In this document: piece after piece, positions 1 through 7,643 of the stretch
Numbering within the stretch: the stretch's first letter is position 1
How the letters are laid out: every line of letters starts with the position of its first letter
DNA from: Euperipatoides rowelli
Taxonomy: Eukaryota > Onychophora > Udeonychophora > Euonychophora > Peripatopsidae
NCBI GenBank assembly: GCA_003024985.2
Contig: PXIH01S0045238.1
Length of the DNA: 11,043 nucleotides
Direction: 5' to 3' (one strand)
The notes under the pieces: model-generated
What the model was told of the DNA's origin: nothing
What the model saw: only the letters and a program-made list of their open reading frames with translations
Databases searched by the model: none
Made by a program: the position numbers and the translations under genes

Positions 1-247
1 AGGTTATAGCAAGTTGTTATTATTTTCCATTTTTAATCATTTAAAAATAAGGATCAGATTATTTCTATACAATGTAAGAAGTGTAAATCTTTGGTTCTGG
101 TGATGTAAATTATAATTATATTCTTTAAAGTGGTTTATCAATGATTTTTTTTAATTGATTTATGATTAGTTTATCTAAAAATATTTGTTTAATTAATCAA
201 TTTGGAAAATTTAAACTGTTCAAAACATATAAAAATTTGCAAGTTTT
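1..247. other. A/T-rich gene-free stretch
   Basis: This stretch has stop codons at high density in all frames, runs of A and T, and no recognisable element terminus. Short TTAATTGATT/AATTAATCAAT words near 151 and 190 are loosely inverted, but at this base composition they could be chance. Confidence 0.6.
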
Positions 248-283
248 TACGTTGTTTAAAAAAAAAAAAATCTGACTGCTGAC
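248..283 (+). repeat. Direct repeat copy 1 (poly-A core)
   Basis: This unit starts with TACGTTGTTTAAA, runs through an A tract and ends with CTGACTGCTGAC. The same arrangement returns at 594-630 in the same orientation, with the A tract interrupted by a T. The conserved blocks on both sides of a variable A tract suggest a duplicated segment or two fragments of one dispersed repeat. No coding content is seen and the family is not recognised. Confidence 0.65.
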
Positions 284-593
284 ATCAATTTGACATAGCC
301 AAAGAATAAAATCACGCTGGGGGGAAATGCATATCTGGGAACAAGACCCAGACGCTAGTCATGACACAATAGACTAGAAACAGGATCAATAAATGACATT
401 TTAGTAATGGATAGCAGCTTTATTTTATTTACAGTCCTGAACTTAACCTAACCCTGAACCCTAAGTTCTACTATGTTTTAAAAACCCACTATGCCCCAAC
501 CCAATGATAATCTAGAGGTGAAATAATCCTTTTTTGATAGATTTTGATGATTTGCAAACAACTTCCGTTGGCCCTCTCATAATGACAGAAATA
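284..593. other. Spacer between the two direct repeat copies
   Basis: These 310 bases separate the two copies of the 36-37 bp repeat. They include a slightly G+C-richer segment around 315-355 and a C-rich stretch with short ACCCT/CCTAA words around 445-500. The latter is not an ordered telomeric array. No open reading frame or RNA gene can be supported. Confidence 0.5.
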
Positions 594-630
594 TACGTTG
601 TTTAAAAAAAAATAAAACCTGACTGCTGAC
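594..630 (+). repeat. Direct repeat copy 2 (poly-A core)
   Basis: This is the second copy of the unit at 248-283, with TACGTTGTTTAAA at one end and CTGACTGCTGAC at the other. A weaker third echo of the first block (TACGTTGTTGTTTAG) begins at 676. The flanks of the two main copies are not alike, so the duplication is limited to this short unit. Confidence 0.65.
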
Positions 631-1259
631 GACAGGTAATTGTCACTTATTGGATCCCCTTTCTCATGACTTCATTTACGTTGTTGTTTAGAAAAATATC
701 CAACGTTATTTGAAGAAAAAAAAAAAACAGAGAAAAAGTTACTTTCTTAGCATCAATATAAAATCCATAAAATTTTGAGATAATTCTTGGGATTGAAGTT
801 GAAATCAATTTTAAGAAAAAAAATGAAACCTTAAATTACCTGAAGACCTTTTGTACGTTATTAACTTGACACGATAACAAAATTCTAACTAACTTATTAT
901 TTCCAAAGTTTTGAATAATATATATTTCTTAAACATTCTTAGAGATTATATTTTTTAATGCAAATAAAACTGTACTCAGCCTGCTTATTTCGAGTTGCTT
1001 TTATAAAAAGCTAAAAACCACCGACTACAAAAAAATAAATAAATAAAGCTTCGAATCATTGATCTACATTCTGATTGGTCTGTAAAGGAAACGGTGCCTT
1101 TCTGGTCTGACAACCAGTGATCAGTCAACCATTCTATTACTGTACTGGAATCGGCGCAAGATTTTTCTGCCAAAAACGTCATAAGTCAGATTGATAATTG
1201 ATACATGTTGGCTTTAAAAGTCAAAATTTGATGTATTTATGGACCGAATATAAAAAATT

Positions 1260-1275
1260 NATTAATTAAACAAGN
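1260..1275. other. Ambiguous bases in the assembly
   Basis: Single undetermined bases stand at 1260 and 1275, inside an A/T-rich stretch. They mark low-quality or polymorphic positions in a draft assembly. They do not interrupt any feature that I can support. Confidence 0.95.
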
Positions 1276-1594
1276 ATTTTTATACAAAAATACACATAAA
1301 TCAATGAAGTTGAAATAGGCATTGATAAATCACTTTAAAGATAATAAGCAGCCATTTCATAACTAAATATAAATTCTTGGCATTTGTTGAGTGGCAAAAG
1401 CCTAGTGTAGTTTGTATAGCTTACTTTATACAATTTGGAAAAAAATTCAGTCATAAAATTACCAAGTGATCGCTGAAGTAAATATAATTTTGTGGACATT
1501 GTTTCTAATATTTGATCTGTATCAAAATATTGATGTTTATCTACCTGTAAACTAAGATCTTTATAACTTGATCTATTGCGGAATTATTTGATAT

Positions 1595-1693
1595 AGGCAG
1601 GGCCTGAATGCTAAAGGAAGAAGTGTGCCTGATGGTCTAGGAGCAGATCCATAGTGGGCGTCTAGGGGTGTAACACCCCCAATTTTTTTTTTT
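1595..1693. repeat. G+C-richer patch with short palindrome and T tract
   Basis: Within a very A/T-rich background this patch is G+C-richer. It ends in a near-perfect palindrome at 1665-1679 (7-bp arms GGGGTGT and ACACCCC around one A), followed by two A and eleven T at 1681-1693. A hairpin followed by T would suit an RNA polymerase III stop or the edge of a short interspersed element. No A box or B box is convincing upstream, so the class is undetermined. Confidence 0.35.
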
Positions 1694-2066
1694 AGTTTTA
1701 AGTGTTAGTTTATGCTTTATCATTCCAAAATTCATATTAGCATTAGGGATAAACGATTAGGCCTATTCATTTTGACCGTATACCAGATACAGAATATTCA
1801 ACCACAACAAATGATGGATATTGGATATTCGATGCCAAATATCTCTCCAATTGACAACCTTTAAAAATGCCCTGTGCTAGCCACATTTTTTTCTGCAGTT
1901 TTTTCCCACCACTTTGATTCCAAATCTGAGTCTTTGATTTTTCCATGAAGGTGAAATATGATCACTGATATCCAGCTCTGATAAACCTCGTCTTCCATCT
2001 TCATATTATTCTAAACCTTTATAGGCCTAGTTGCCATAATCTGGAGACTTTCATTGTTAGAAACTC

Positions 2067-2123
2067 ATAGTGCCTCAAACAATATGCTAATGTAATGCAT
2101 TAGCATATTGTTTGAGGCACTAT
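2067..2123. repeat. Perfect inverted repeat, 26-bp arms
   Basis: The left arm at 2067-2092 is the exact reverse complement of the right arm at 2098-2123, with a 5-base loop (TAATG). Key landmarks are TAGTGCCTCAAAC in the left arm and GTTTGAGGCACTA in the right. The pairing stops at once on both sides (C2066 against A2124). Possible origins are two fused terminal repeats of a DNA transposon with TA at each outer edge, a small RNA hairpin, or a snap-back copying error. At 57 bases it is short for a typical animal pre-miRNA. Confidence 0.9.
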
Positions 2124-3314
2124 ATATTTTATTCTTGATTTATTTATGTTTTAAATGTTTTATATGATAAAATTGCTTTAAGAATTATTTTCTTATTGTG
2201 CACTCATGCTCCATTAATTAATTAAGCTTATGAAGTGGTAAATCCTGTCTGATTTTATTTCAACGTTACTAACTATTATAAAGAATTAGAATTAATTTCA
2301 ATGGTAAGCTCAAATTTCTTAGTAAAAGTCAGACCACATCATGCACCCGACTAAATTTCAGCCATTTTATCCTATTGTGGCCCAATTTAGCTCATATATT
2401 TCTGGCGTAAGTCTGCAAAATACATAAAAAAGGTTTTAGTCTAAACAAATGAGCTTTTACAAAATTTGAGTTATGAATTATGTTAAATTGACAATGTTAC
2501 AAATAGATTTGCTGCACTTAGCGTGCATAACCAGAAGGCTTATTATGATTTAAGTTTTGAAAAATATCGAGAAAAAAAAATGACTTAAGAATCTAATTCC
2601 TAAACAGGCAAAAACTTGACAAAATTTCTTTCCAGTTAAGTTGAATCGTGACTAATTTAAAATGTTTAACCATCAAAGTATTGAACGTTTCCAAGTTTCC
2701 AACCATATTTAAACTTTAAAAAAATAAATCTGTTAAAAAAAATCTTGTAAGACATGAAATAGTTTAACTTAATTAGAATATTTAATTTAGAAATTAACAT
2801 TTATCCAAAATAAGTATTTTACTACAAACTTATAGCTCCAGAATGATATAATCACTGCAAGTAAAAAAAAAAAAAAACTTTCTTGGCTGGAAATTCTTAA
2901 AATGAATTAAAACAGACATGTTTTCAATAATCTAGCCTATATTTTACAATTTTTTTAAATTTTTATTCTGTTTTAATATTAGAGTTTGCCTTAGAAATAA
3001 ATATAATAAATGCTTGGAAACTTTGCATTGGAGTGGGAAAAAAAGTTTTAATTGTGGTGAATGCGGATATGATTTTAAATGAATTTGCTGAAAGATTTGA
3101 AATCGGTTGGTAGTTGGATACAATTGTTGTTGTTACCTGATTTGAATTTTGATAGGAAGTTTTGAGACAGGTTGGGAAGTTACTATTACTTACGCTATAC
3201 AGCTATTAATGAGTTTAGTCGAGGAATGATTATTAAAGGAAGAATAATTACGAATCTAATTAGGAGAAAGTGAATAATTGGATTTTATTTTCTGATTGCT
3301 CACAGTGTAGACTA
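2124..3314. other. A/T-rich gene-free region
   Basis: About 1.2 kb of A/T-rich sequence with poly-A tracts (for example near 2572 and 2863). There is no reading frame of note, no RNA gene and no element terminus that I can support. From about 3040 to 3200 the plus strand is relatively rich in G and T, without an ordered repeat. Confidence 0.55.
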
Positions 3315-3631
3315 CAGCTGGGTTCAGCAACTTTTTCACTAAGGAGGGCATCCCGACTGGCTGGCTTATGACAAATGGCACCTTACCTTAATTTTGTTGG
3401 ATAAGGGAGATGTGAGATTAAGGTACACCAATACACATTCATTATATGTACAGTAAGTAAATTCATTAATGCAAAATTATACCTACAAACATTTGTGATA
3501 CTTGGCATTGCATCAGTCAGCACCACCTGGCTATGGAAATTATAAATTATTTTACAAAGTTAGTAGTGGGCACTTTAAAAATGCTTCATGGGCACTTTGG
3601 TGCCAACGGTCACCACGTTGCCTATCTCTTG
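3315..3631. mobile_element. Probable decayed hAT-like non-autonomous element
   Basis: The left edge has CAG, a GGGTTCAGCAAC core and then CTTTTTCACTAAGGAGGGC. This resembles the common hAT terminus in which CAG is followed by a GGCAACC-type core and a G-rich subterminal block. The right edge, read on the other strand, gives CAAGAGATAGGCAACG and then GTGGTGACC, so the two ends share GCAAC at nearly the same offset. G+C-richer subterminal parts surround an A/T-rich middle with no transposase. No 8-bp target duplication is visible (GTAGACTA on the left, CCCGCAGT on the right), so the exact ends are uncertain. A reading frame crossing its right end (3533-3805) is incidental. Confidence 0.4.
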
Positions 3632-3660
3632 CCCGCAGTATATGGTGCTTCACCATTATC

Positions 3661-3668
3661 AATTAAAT
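3661..3668 (+). repeat. Left target-site duplication (AATTAAAT)
   Basis: This 8-bp copy abuts the CAG terminus of the hAT-type MITE. It is identical to the 8 bases after its right end at 4132-4139. Eight base pairs is the hallmark duplication length of the hAT superfamily. Confidence 0.85.
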
Positions 3669-4131
3669 CAGAGGTTCCCAAACTTATTTGGTTGTGGAAC
3701 CCTGAGAGAATTTTCCACAGTTCACGGAACCCCACTAAAAATTTAATGAATATTGTTTGGATACCGCTTGTTCAAAATTTATTCATTCGCGAAAGTCAAA
3801 ATTGAGTGAACATCAAAACAATTCCGAGTGTAAAAATATTGCATATTTCCAGGTGTTTACAAAAAGGAAGAAATCATTTGTATTTATTTTAAACTCAAAA
3901 ACAAAAATGTATGTAGTTATCTAAATGAGTACAGTACATGGAAAAGCTAATTTTATTTGAATGGCATGATTGATTTAAAACTAAGAGTATAATGTGAAAC
4001 ATAATTTATTCATATTCTTATTTTTTTACAATATAAAATTGGGTTCCATAATTTTTCCAAACGTCTCGTGGAACCCATGAAACTTTTCATGGAACCTCAG
4101 GGTTCCGTGGAACTCACTTTGGGAATTCCTG
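3669..4131. mobile_element. hAT-type MITE with intact ends
   Basis: This 463-bp element starts CAGAGGTTCCCAAACTTA. Its other end, read on the minus strand, starts CAGGAATTCCCAAAGTGA, matching 13 of 18 positions. Farther in, both ends share a TTCCAC/GGAACCCTGAG-like block, so the inverted repeat extends to roughly 40 bp with a small gap. CAG...CTG ends with the TTCCCAAA core are typical of hAT elements, and the 8-bp duplication AATTAAAT flanks it perfectly. The right side has extra GGAACC repeats (about 4070-4110) that may be binding sites for a transposase. The interior is A/T-rich with no transposase, so mobility would need an autonomous relative elsewhere. Confidence 0.88.
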
Positions 4132-4139
4132 AATTAAAT
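4132..4139 (+). repeat. Right target-site duplication (AATTAAAT)
   Basis: This is an exact match to 3661-3668, directly after the CTG end of the MITE. It fixes both boundaries of that element to the base. Confidence 0.85.
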
Positions 4140-4151
4140 TTATAAAATAGT

Positions 4152-4544
4152 TAAACAACTTTAGAAAGCTAAAATGGTTTATTTTTACCTTAAAAGTCAG
4201 GTTTAATTCATCATTCTTCATATTCGATTAAATAGGCTAATTAAGAGAATCTCAGTTTATTAAGCCGTTTTTAAATTATGAATAAAGTGGCCTGATGTCA
4301 GGACATGTCGTCTTGATAGTGCTGTTGCTTTAGGCAGTGTACTTTGTTTACTAACTCATCGTACAGTTAGTAGGCAGTGTACTTTAGTATACAAGATCTG
4401 GGAAATTTGGTCTAGCAGATCTCATTGAAAATAAAGTACAATAGCTTACAGTAAAAATAAAATATCCCTTAGCAATAATATTTATGGATCATTCAATTTT
4501 ACTTTTTTTTGTATTTGAACTCATTAGTTGGGTTTAAATGAAAA
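4152..4544 (+). repeat. Left long inverted repeat arm
   Basis: This arm pairs with 5021-5340. It is longer than its partner because of three insertions: about 5 bases with GGCTA near 4234, a 40-bp tandem duplication at 4331-4385, and about 17-18 bases (CCCTTAGCAATAATATTT region) near 4467-4485. The inner limit is around GGGTTTAAATG at 4530-4540. Confidence 0.85.
4331..4385 (+). repeat. 40-bp tandem duplication inside the left arm
   Basis: TAGGCAGTGTACTTT occurs at 4331-4345 and again at 4371-4385, a period of 40. The right arm has this motif only once, so the extra 40 bases are an insertion specific to the left arm. The inserted segment includes a small inverted repeat, CTAACT (4351-4356) and AGTTAG (4365-4370). 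Confidence 0.8.
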
Positions 4545-5020
4545 GGAAAAGCACAACGATAATAACTTATGAGTACCGTAGGTTATTATAGACAACATAT
4601 ATAAGTCTACAGTAGATCTAGAGTTAATTTGAAGTTATAATAAAGTTTATTAGATAAATACAATTCTGCATATTAAATTTGCAAATCCCATTTCTAATAA
4701 ATAAGTTAGGAATTTTTTTGCATTTGAGTTTTTCCCTTTGAAATTGCGTTAAGTTAGTTGACAAAATGTTGAACACAAAACAACAACACGATCCATGGCC
4801 GTGAGCGGTCTCGCTCTGAAGTGTAAGAATCTTTATATTGTGATTTATGGATTGAGTTCGATTTAAAATATTTTCTGGAGCTTTTTCCTGTGAAAAATTG
4901 AAATTGTATTATACAGTATGTTTTTTTTTCCGCTCTGTATCGACTGTTTGTTAATATATTATGTATTCAGAATTTTAATAAATAGCCTACATTGTTTCCT
5001 GATTTGGAAACTTATTTATT
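4545..5020. other. Unique middle of the long-inverted-repeat element
   Basis: About 475 bases of A/T-rich sequence carry no transposase and no long reading frame. A small hairpin with ATAATAAC (4559-4566) and GTTATTAT (4582-4589) is present. A short G+C-rich island around 4792-4820 (CCATGGCCGTGAGCGG) stands out from its surroundings. There is no other recognisable content. Confidence 0.6.
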
Positions 5021-5340
5021 TTGCATTTAAACCCAAAGATTTAAAAAAAAGTAAAATTGAATGATCCATTAATATTTTATTTTTACCATAAGCTATTGTA
5101 CTTTATTTTAAATGAGATCTGCTAGACCAAATTTCCGAGATCTTGTATACTAAACTAAGTACACTGCCTAAAGCAACAGCGCTATCAAGATGATGGGTCC
5201 TGACATCAGTCCACTTTTTTCCTAATTTAAAAACAGCTTAATAAACTGAGATTATCTTAATTATTTAATCGAATATGAAGAAATTATGAATTAAACATGA
5301 CTTTTAAGGTAAAAATAAACCATTTTAAGCTTTTGTTTAC
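5021..5340 (-). repeat. Right long inverted repeat arm
   Basis: This arm is the reverse complement of the left arm. Landmarks shared with it include the words for GATCATTCAATTTTAC, GTCTAGCAGATCTCATT and CTGTTGCTTTAGGCAGTGTAC. It lacks the three insertions seen on the left and is probably closer to the ancestral arm length. Confidence 0.85.
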
Positions 5341-5818
5341 ATTTAAAACTGATTTTAAGTAGTAGGAATTGAAGGGTTAAATTATTTTGCTTCAGGAAAA
5401 ATTACAACTGTTTATGTTGTAATATCAGATTTTGTAAACTAAGAGAAAATTATAAAAATGATATAATAATAGTACGGTAATCTTAAACAAAAAAAAAACA
5501 TAATAGATAAAAACCAAGCAACTTAACACTGAATTTTAAAAATAGGGGGAAAAAAAAAAAAAAAGTTAACACATTAACAAAAAGACTACCCATACCTTTT
5601 GACAGTATGACTATATAGGCTAATCAATAAAATTAAATAAGAAACCAGATGATCTTTCTTTTTATGTCAAAATTTCCTTTACTTCCCTAAAAAAACAAAT
5701 TGAATATAGACTACAATATTAATAAAATTGGGGTAAAGGTTTCCAAATGTTCTAAAATCAATTTAACAAATGTTTTATTTCTGATTCAAATCCATTGTAA
5801 GAATAGATAACAGTATAT
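5341..5818. other. A/T-rich gene-free stretch
   Basis: This is A/T-rich DNA with A tracts near 5490 and 5551-5564, the latter following GGGGG. No reading frame, RNA gene or element end is supported. Confidence 0.55.
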
Positions 5819-5888
5819 AATAAATTGCTTCAGTAATTTACCGTTTACTAAACAATAAATTGCTTCAGTAATTTACCATTTACTAAAC
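5819..5888 (+). repeat. Tandem duplication of a 35-bp unit
   Basis: Two adjacent 35-bp units (5819-5853 and 5854-5888) begin AATAAATTGCTTCAGTAATT and end TTTACTAAAC. They differ at a single base (CCGTTT against CCATTT). The high identity suggests a recent duplication. The following AATTTAATG is only a weak start of a third copy. Confidence 0.9.
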
Positions 5889-6024
5889 AATTTAATGATA
5901 AATAATCTTTTCAGTGAAGAAAGGAAAGCAAAGATCTGTCTAATTCAAGGACATCTTGTTTTGTCAAGATAGGCTTACCCATGTTGAGGAAGAAAGATGG
6001 AGGATTTTTGCCCTCAGACCTAAG

Positions 6025-6032
6025 CTCTAAAG
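6025..6032 (+). repeat. Left target-site duplication (CTCTAAAG)
   Basis: This sits directly before the CAG end of the 6033-6451 element and matches TTCTAAAG at 6452-6459 in seven of eight bases. The single difference is C to T, as expected of an ageing 8-bp hAT duplication. Confidence 0.75.
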
Positions 6033-6451
6033 CAGTCGTGCTCAACCTTTAAGACTATAAAAGCTAAGTACTTAACATTTTTCTAATTTCTTGTCATCGA
6101 CCTCAACAAAAAAACTGATTAGAAAAATGGCAGTCAAATTTACTAAAAAATGGCGGTGAAATATACTCGCACCTAGCGGAAGCGCTGAATTATGAACTTT
6201 GCATACGTATTTTATAAACATTTTAAGTTTAAAGATATGAACTTCGCATACACACTTTATGAACATTTTAAGTTTCAAAATCTGATTTTTATGGGAATAT
6301 CGATATTTTAGCATGTTTGATGAAGGGATGAAATCAAGCCGATTCGCAAAATGTGCTAAAAATATTGAAATTTTTTTTTCTGAGCTTTTTTCTGGTTTTG
6401 AAGATCGACTGAAATTTTCCAAAAGATTGACTGGTTGATTGAGCAGGCCTG
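6033..6451. mobile_element. hAT-type MITE, 419 bp
   Basis: The left end is CAGTCGTGCTCAACCT. The right end read on the minus strand is CAGGCCTGCTCAATCA, matching 12 of 16 with an intact TGCTCAA core. The CAG plus CTCAACCT-type terminus is common among hAT elements. Flanking 8-bp target duplications agree in 7 of 8. The interior carries a 45-bp tandem duplication (6192-6281). A minus-strand frame of 116 codons (6072-6422) fills much of the element, but it is A/T-rich, lysine- and phenylalanine-rich and resembles no transposase, so it is treated as chance. This element differs in its termini from the 3669-4131 MITE and belongs to another family. Confidence 0.83.
6192..6281 (+). repeat. 45-bp tandem duplication within the hAT MITE
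   Basis: The units at 6192-6236 and 6237-6281 both start ATGAACTT(T/C)GCATAC and contain GAACATTTTAAGTTT or a close variant. They differ at several bases, so the duplication is older than the one at 5819. Its length is a multiple of three, which keeps the incidental minus-strand frame open. Confidence 0.85.
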
Positions 6452-6459
6452 TTCTAAAG
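6452..6459 (+). repeat. Right target-site duplication (TTCTAAAG)
   Basis: This follows the CTG end of the MITE and pairs with CTCTAAAG at 6025-6032, sharing TCTAAAG exactly. Confidence 0.75.
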
Positions 6460-6571
6460 TAATAACTAAATATTGGTCACTTTTTTATTTTTATTAATTG
6501 CCACTCTTTTTACATGTTATTTAAATTTAGCTATAAATGATAAACTACCACAGCTGTTTTGGGATGCTTTG

Positions 6572-6771
6572 GGAGAGATATTATCAGGTCGGTCAAGAGG
6601 GTATGCAGCCGGGGCACCCGGCCCGTAGTGACTCAAGGAACCTGTGGGCCACACAAATAATAATAAAAAAAGCTTATCAATTATACCTACATGACCCCCG
6701 TAAAAATTTCTGCCCTCGGGCCCGTACAGGCTCTTGATGCTCCTGGGTATTATCTTCCTAGGCAAGAGCCT
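6572..6771. repeat. G+C-rich foldback, class unknown
   Basis: This segment is far richer in G+C than its neighbours. Its ends form an imperfect inverted repeat: GAGATATTATC...TCAAGAGG near 6574-6600 corresponds to the complement of CTCTTGATG...ATTATCTTCC near 6731-6758. Nested hairpins are present, GCCGGG/CCCGGC at 6608-6622 and AGGCTCTTG/CAAGAGCCT at 6728-6736 and 6763-6771. Two overlapping reading frames here, 6537-6737 on the plus strand and 6517-6765 on the minus strand, have no domain that I recognise. It may be a small unclassified transposon or a fragment of a structured repeat. No target duplication was found. Confidence 0.5.
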
Positions 6772-6919
6772 ATAGTTTGAAAAGTATTTTTAAACGCGGT
6801 AAATTAATTTTGCATGACTGTAGATCAGCTAATCATGTCATCTGTAACAGTCACATTTTTACTCAATACTTCACTTTATACAAATCATGTAAGAGATTTA
6901 TTATTTATTAATAAAAGAT

Positions 6920-6923
6920 TTAA
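6920..6923 (+). repeat. Left TTAA target site
   Basis: The TTAA immediately outside CCCCTT is the expected target duplication for piggyBac-type insertion. It matches the TTAA at 7644-7647. Confidence 0.75.
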
Positions 6924-7643
6924 CCCCTTAACCTCGGATGACCGATATTTCGGTCATAATGGTATGTGACACTTTTTCGGATGACGGCTTTATCGGTCAT
7001 AAGAAGATATTTTCATTAATCTTTTTTTTTTTAAAAGAAATATTTCATTTAATAAATAATTTTTACATTTTAATGTTTTTAAAAATTTTAGTGAATGTAT
7101 AGATTATGATAGATTTTTAAAATCAACATTTTAAAGTAGCCTATCAAAAATTAAAATAAATGTATAGAAATATGAGCGTTTTCGAATCTAATTTTATAAG
7201 CATGTAAAAAAGCTAGTTATCGTATTGTTTCAATCTGCCGTCATAACAAAGAAAATTATTGTTGCAATTTTACCAATCATGCACAAATAAATAATTACAT
7301 TTATTTTATTATATTTTAGAAATATTTTATGTTCAAATTTAAAAAAAAAATTGATAAAAGTATTACGGTATATAACTTACAGCCTAAATGGGGGTAAAAA
7401 TATAATTTTTTTCATTTTTTATGCAGACATGTAGACTGTTTTTATAGACAAAATTTAAAATAAATTAAAATTCCAATATAAAATTTTGTAGAACATTTAT
7501 TTACCTTTATAATGGTATATAATACTACTTATTTACATAAGAATTTATTAATTTTATGAAACATTTCAAAAAAAGGTTAAAATCTTCAAAATAGTGGAGA
7601 TAAATTGGCACAAAGCTTAACATTTTTGTCAGATGGGAAGGGG
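6924..7643. mobile_element. piggyBac-like MITE, 720 bp
   Basis: Both ends start CCCCTT when read inward (CCCCTTAACCTCGGATGA on the left, CCCCTTCCCATCTGAC on the right), and both abut TTAA. This combination is the signature of piggyBac-type elements. The left subterminal region holds two 26-bp units with palindromic GACCGA/TCGGTC character, described separately. The interior is A/T-rich with no DDD-transposase reading frame, so the element is non-autonomous. The right end lacks a matching pair of subterminal units, so the two ends are asymmetric. A GTTAAGCT/AGCTTAAC inverted pair at 7614-7621 and 7643-7650 crosses the right boundary and may be chance. Confidence 0.78.
6934..7002 (+). repeat. 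Paired subterminal palindromic repeats
   Basis: Two 26-bp units (6934-6959 and 6977-7002), 43 bases apart, share TCGGATGAC at the start and TCGGTCATAA at the end. In the first unit ATGACCGA and TCGGTCAT pair perfectly around TATT. In the second the palindrome is partly decayed (ATGAC/GTCAT still pair). Repeats of this kind next to a transposon end are plausible transposase-binding sites, which is inference. Confidence 0.8.

Larger units (their letters stand above)
631..2066. other. A/T-rich gene-free region
   Basis: No credible gene is seen. A 65-codon minus-strand reading frame around 985-1182 has no recognisable domain and no supporting context, so it is treated as chance. A short AAAT-type simple repeat sits at about 1029-1048. 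Two unresolved bases occur at 1260 and 1275. A small patch from about 1595 to 1680 is clearly richer in G+C than its surroundings and is described separately. Confidence 0.6.
4152..5340. mobile_element. Foldback-like element with long inverted repeats
   Basis: A left arm (about 4152-4544) and a right arm (about 5021-5340) are reverse complements over more than 300 bp, at roughly 90-95% identity by hand alignment outside a few indels. The middle of about 475 bp is A/T-rich and unlike the arms, with no transposase frame. The well-aligned core runs from AGCT plus AAAATGGTTTATTTTTACC on the left to its complement ending at 5331. A weaker TAAACAA match extends both ends. Long arms are typical of foldback, some MULE and some other TIR elements. 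No target duplication could be fixed, so the superfamily is unassigned. Confidence 0.85.

Noticed and set aside
445-500. Possible interstitial telomere repeat (CCTAA/ACCCT words)
   Set aside because: The words are irregular and not in tandem register, so this is not a telomeric array.
985-1182. 65-codon minus-strand reading frame
   Set aside because: It has no recognisable domain, signal or context, and its composition looks like background. Frames of this length are expected by chance in 11 kb.
3533-3805. 90-codon plus-strand reading frame
   Set aside because: It runs across the right end of one hAT-like element and into the left terminus of the next, so it is a by-product of transposon termini and not a gene.
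5819-5888. CRISPR-like repeat
   Set aside because: The two units are directly adjacent with no spacer, and the context is an animal genome.
6072-6422. 116-codon minus-strand reading frame as a gene
   Set aside because: It lies wholly inside a MITE, is low-complexity in residues and resembles no transposase. It is kept only as a note under the element.
6517-6765. Overlapping plus- and minus-strand frames in the G+C-rich segment
   Set aside because: Both exist because stop codons are rarer in the G+C-rich foldback. Neither shows a domain I recognise.
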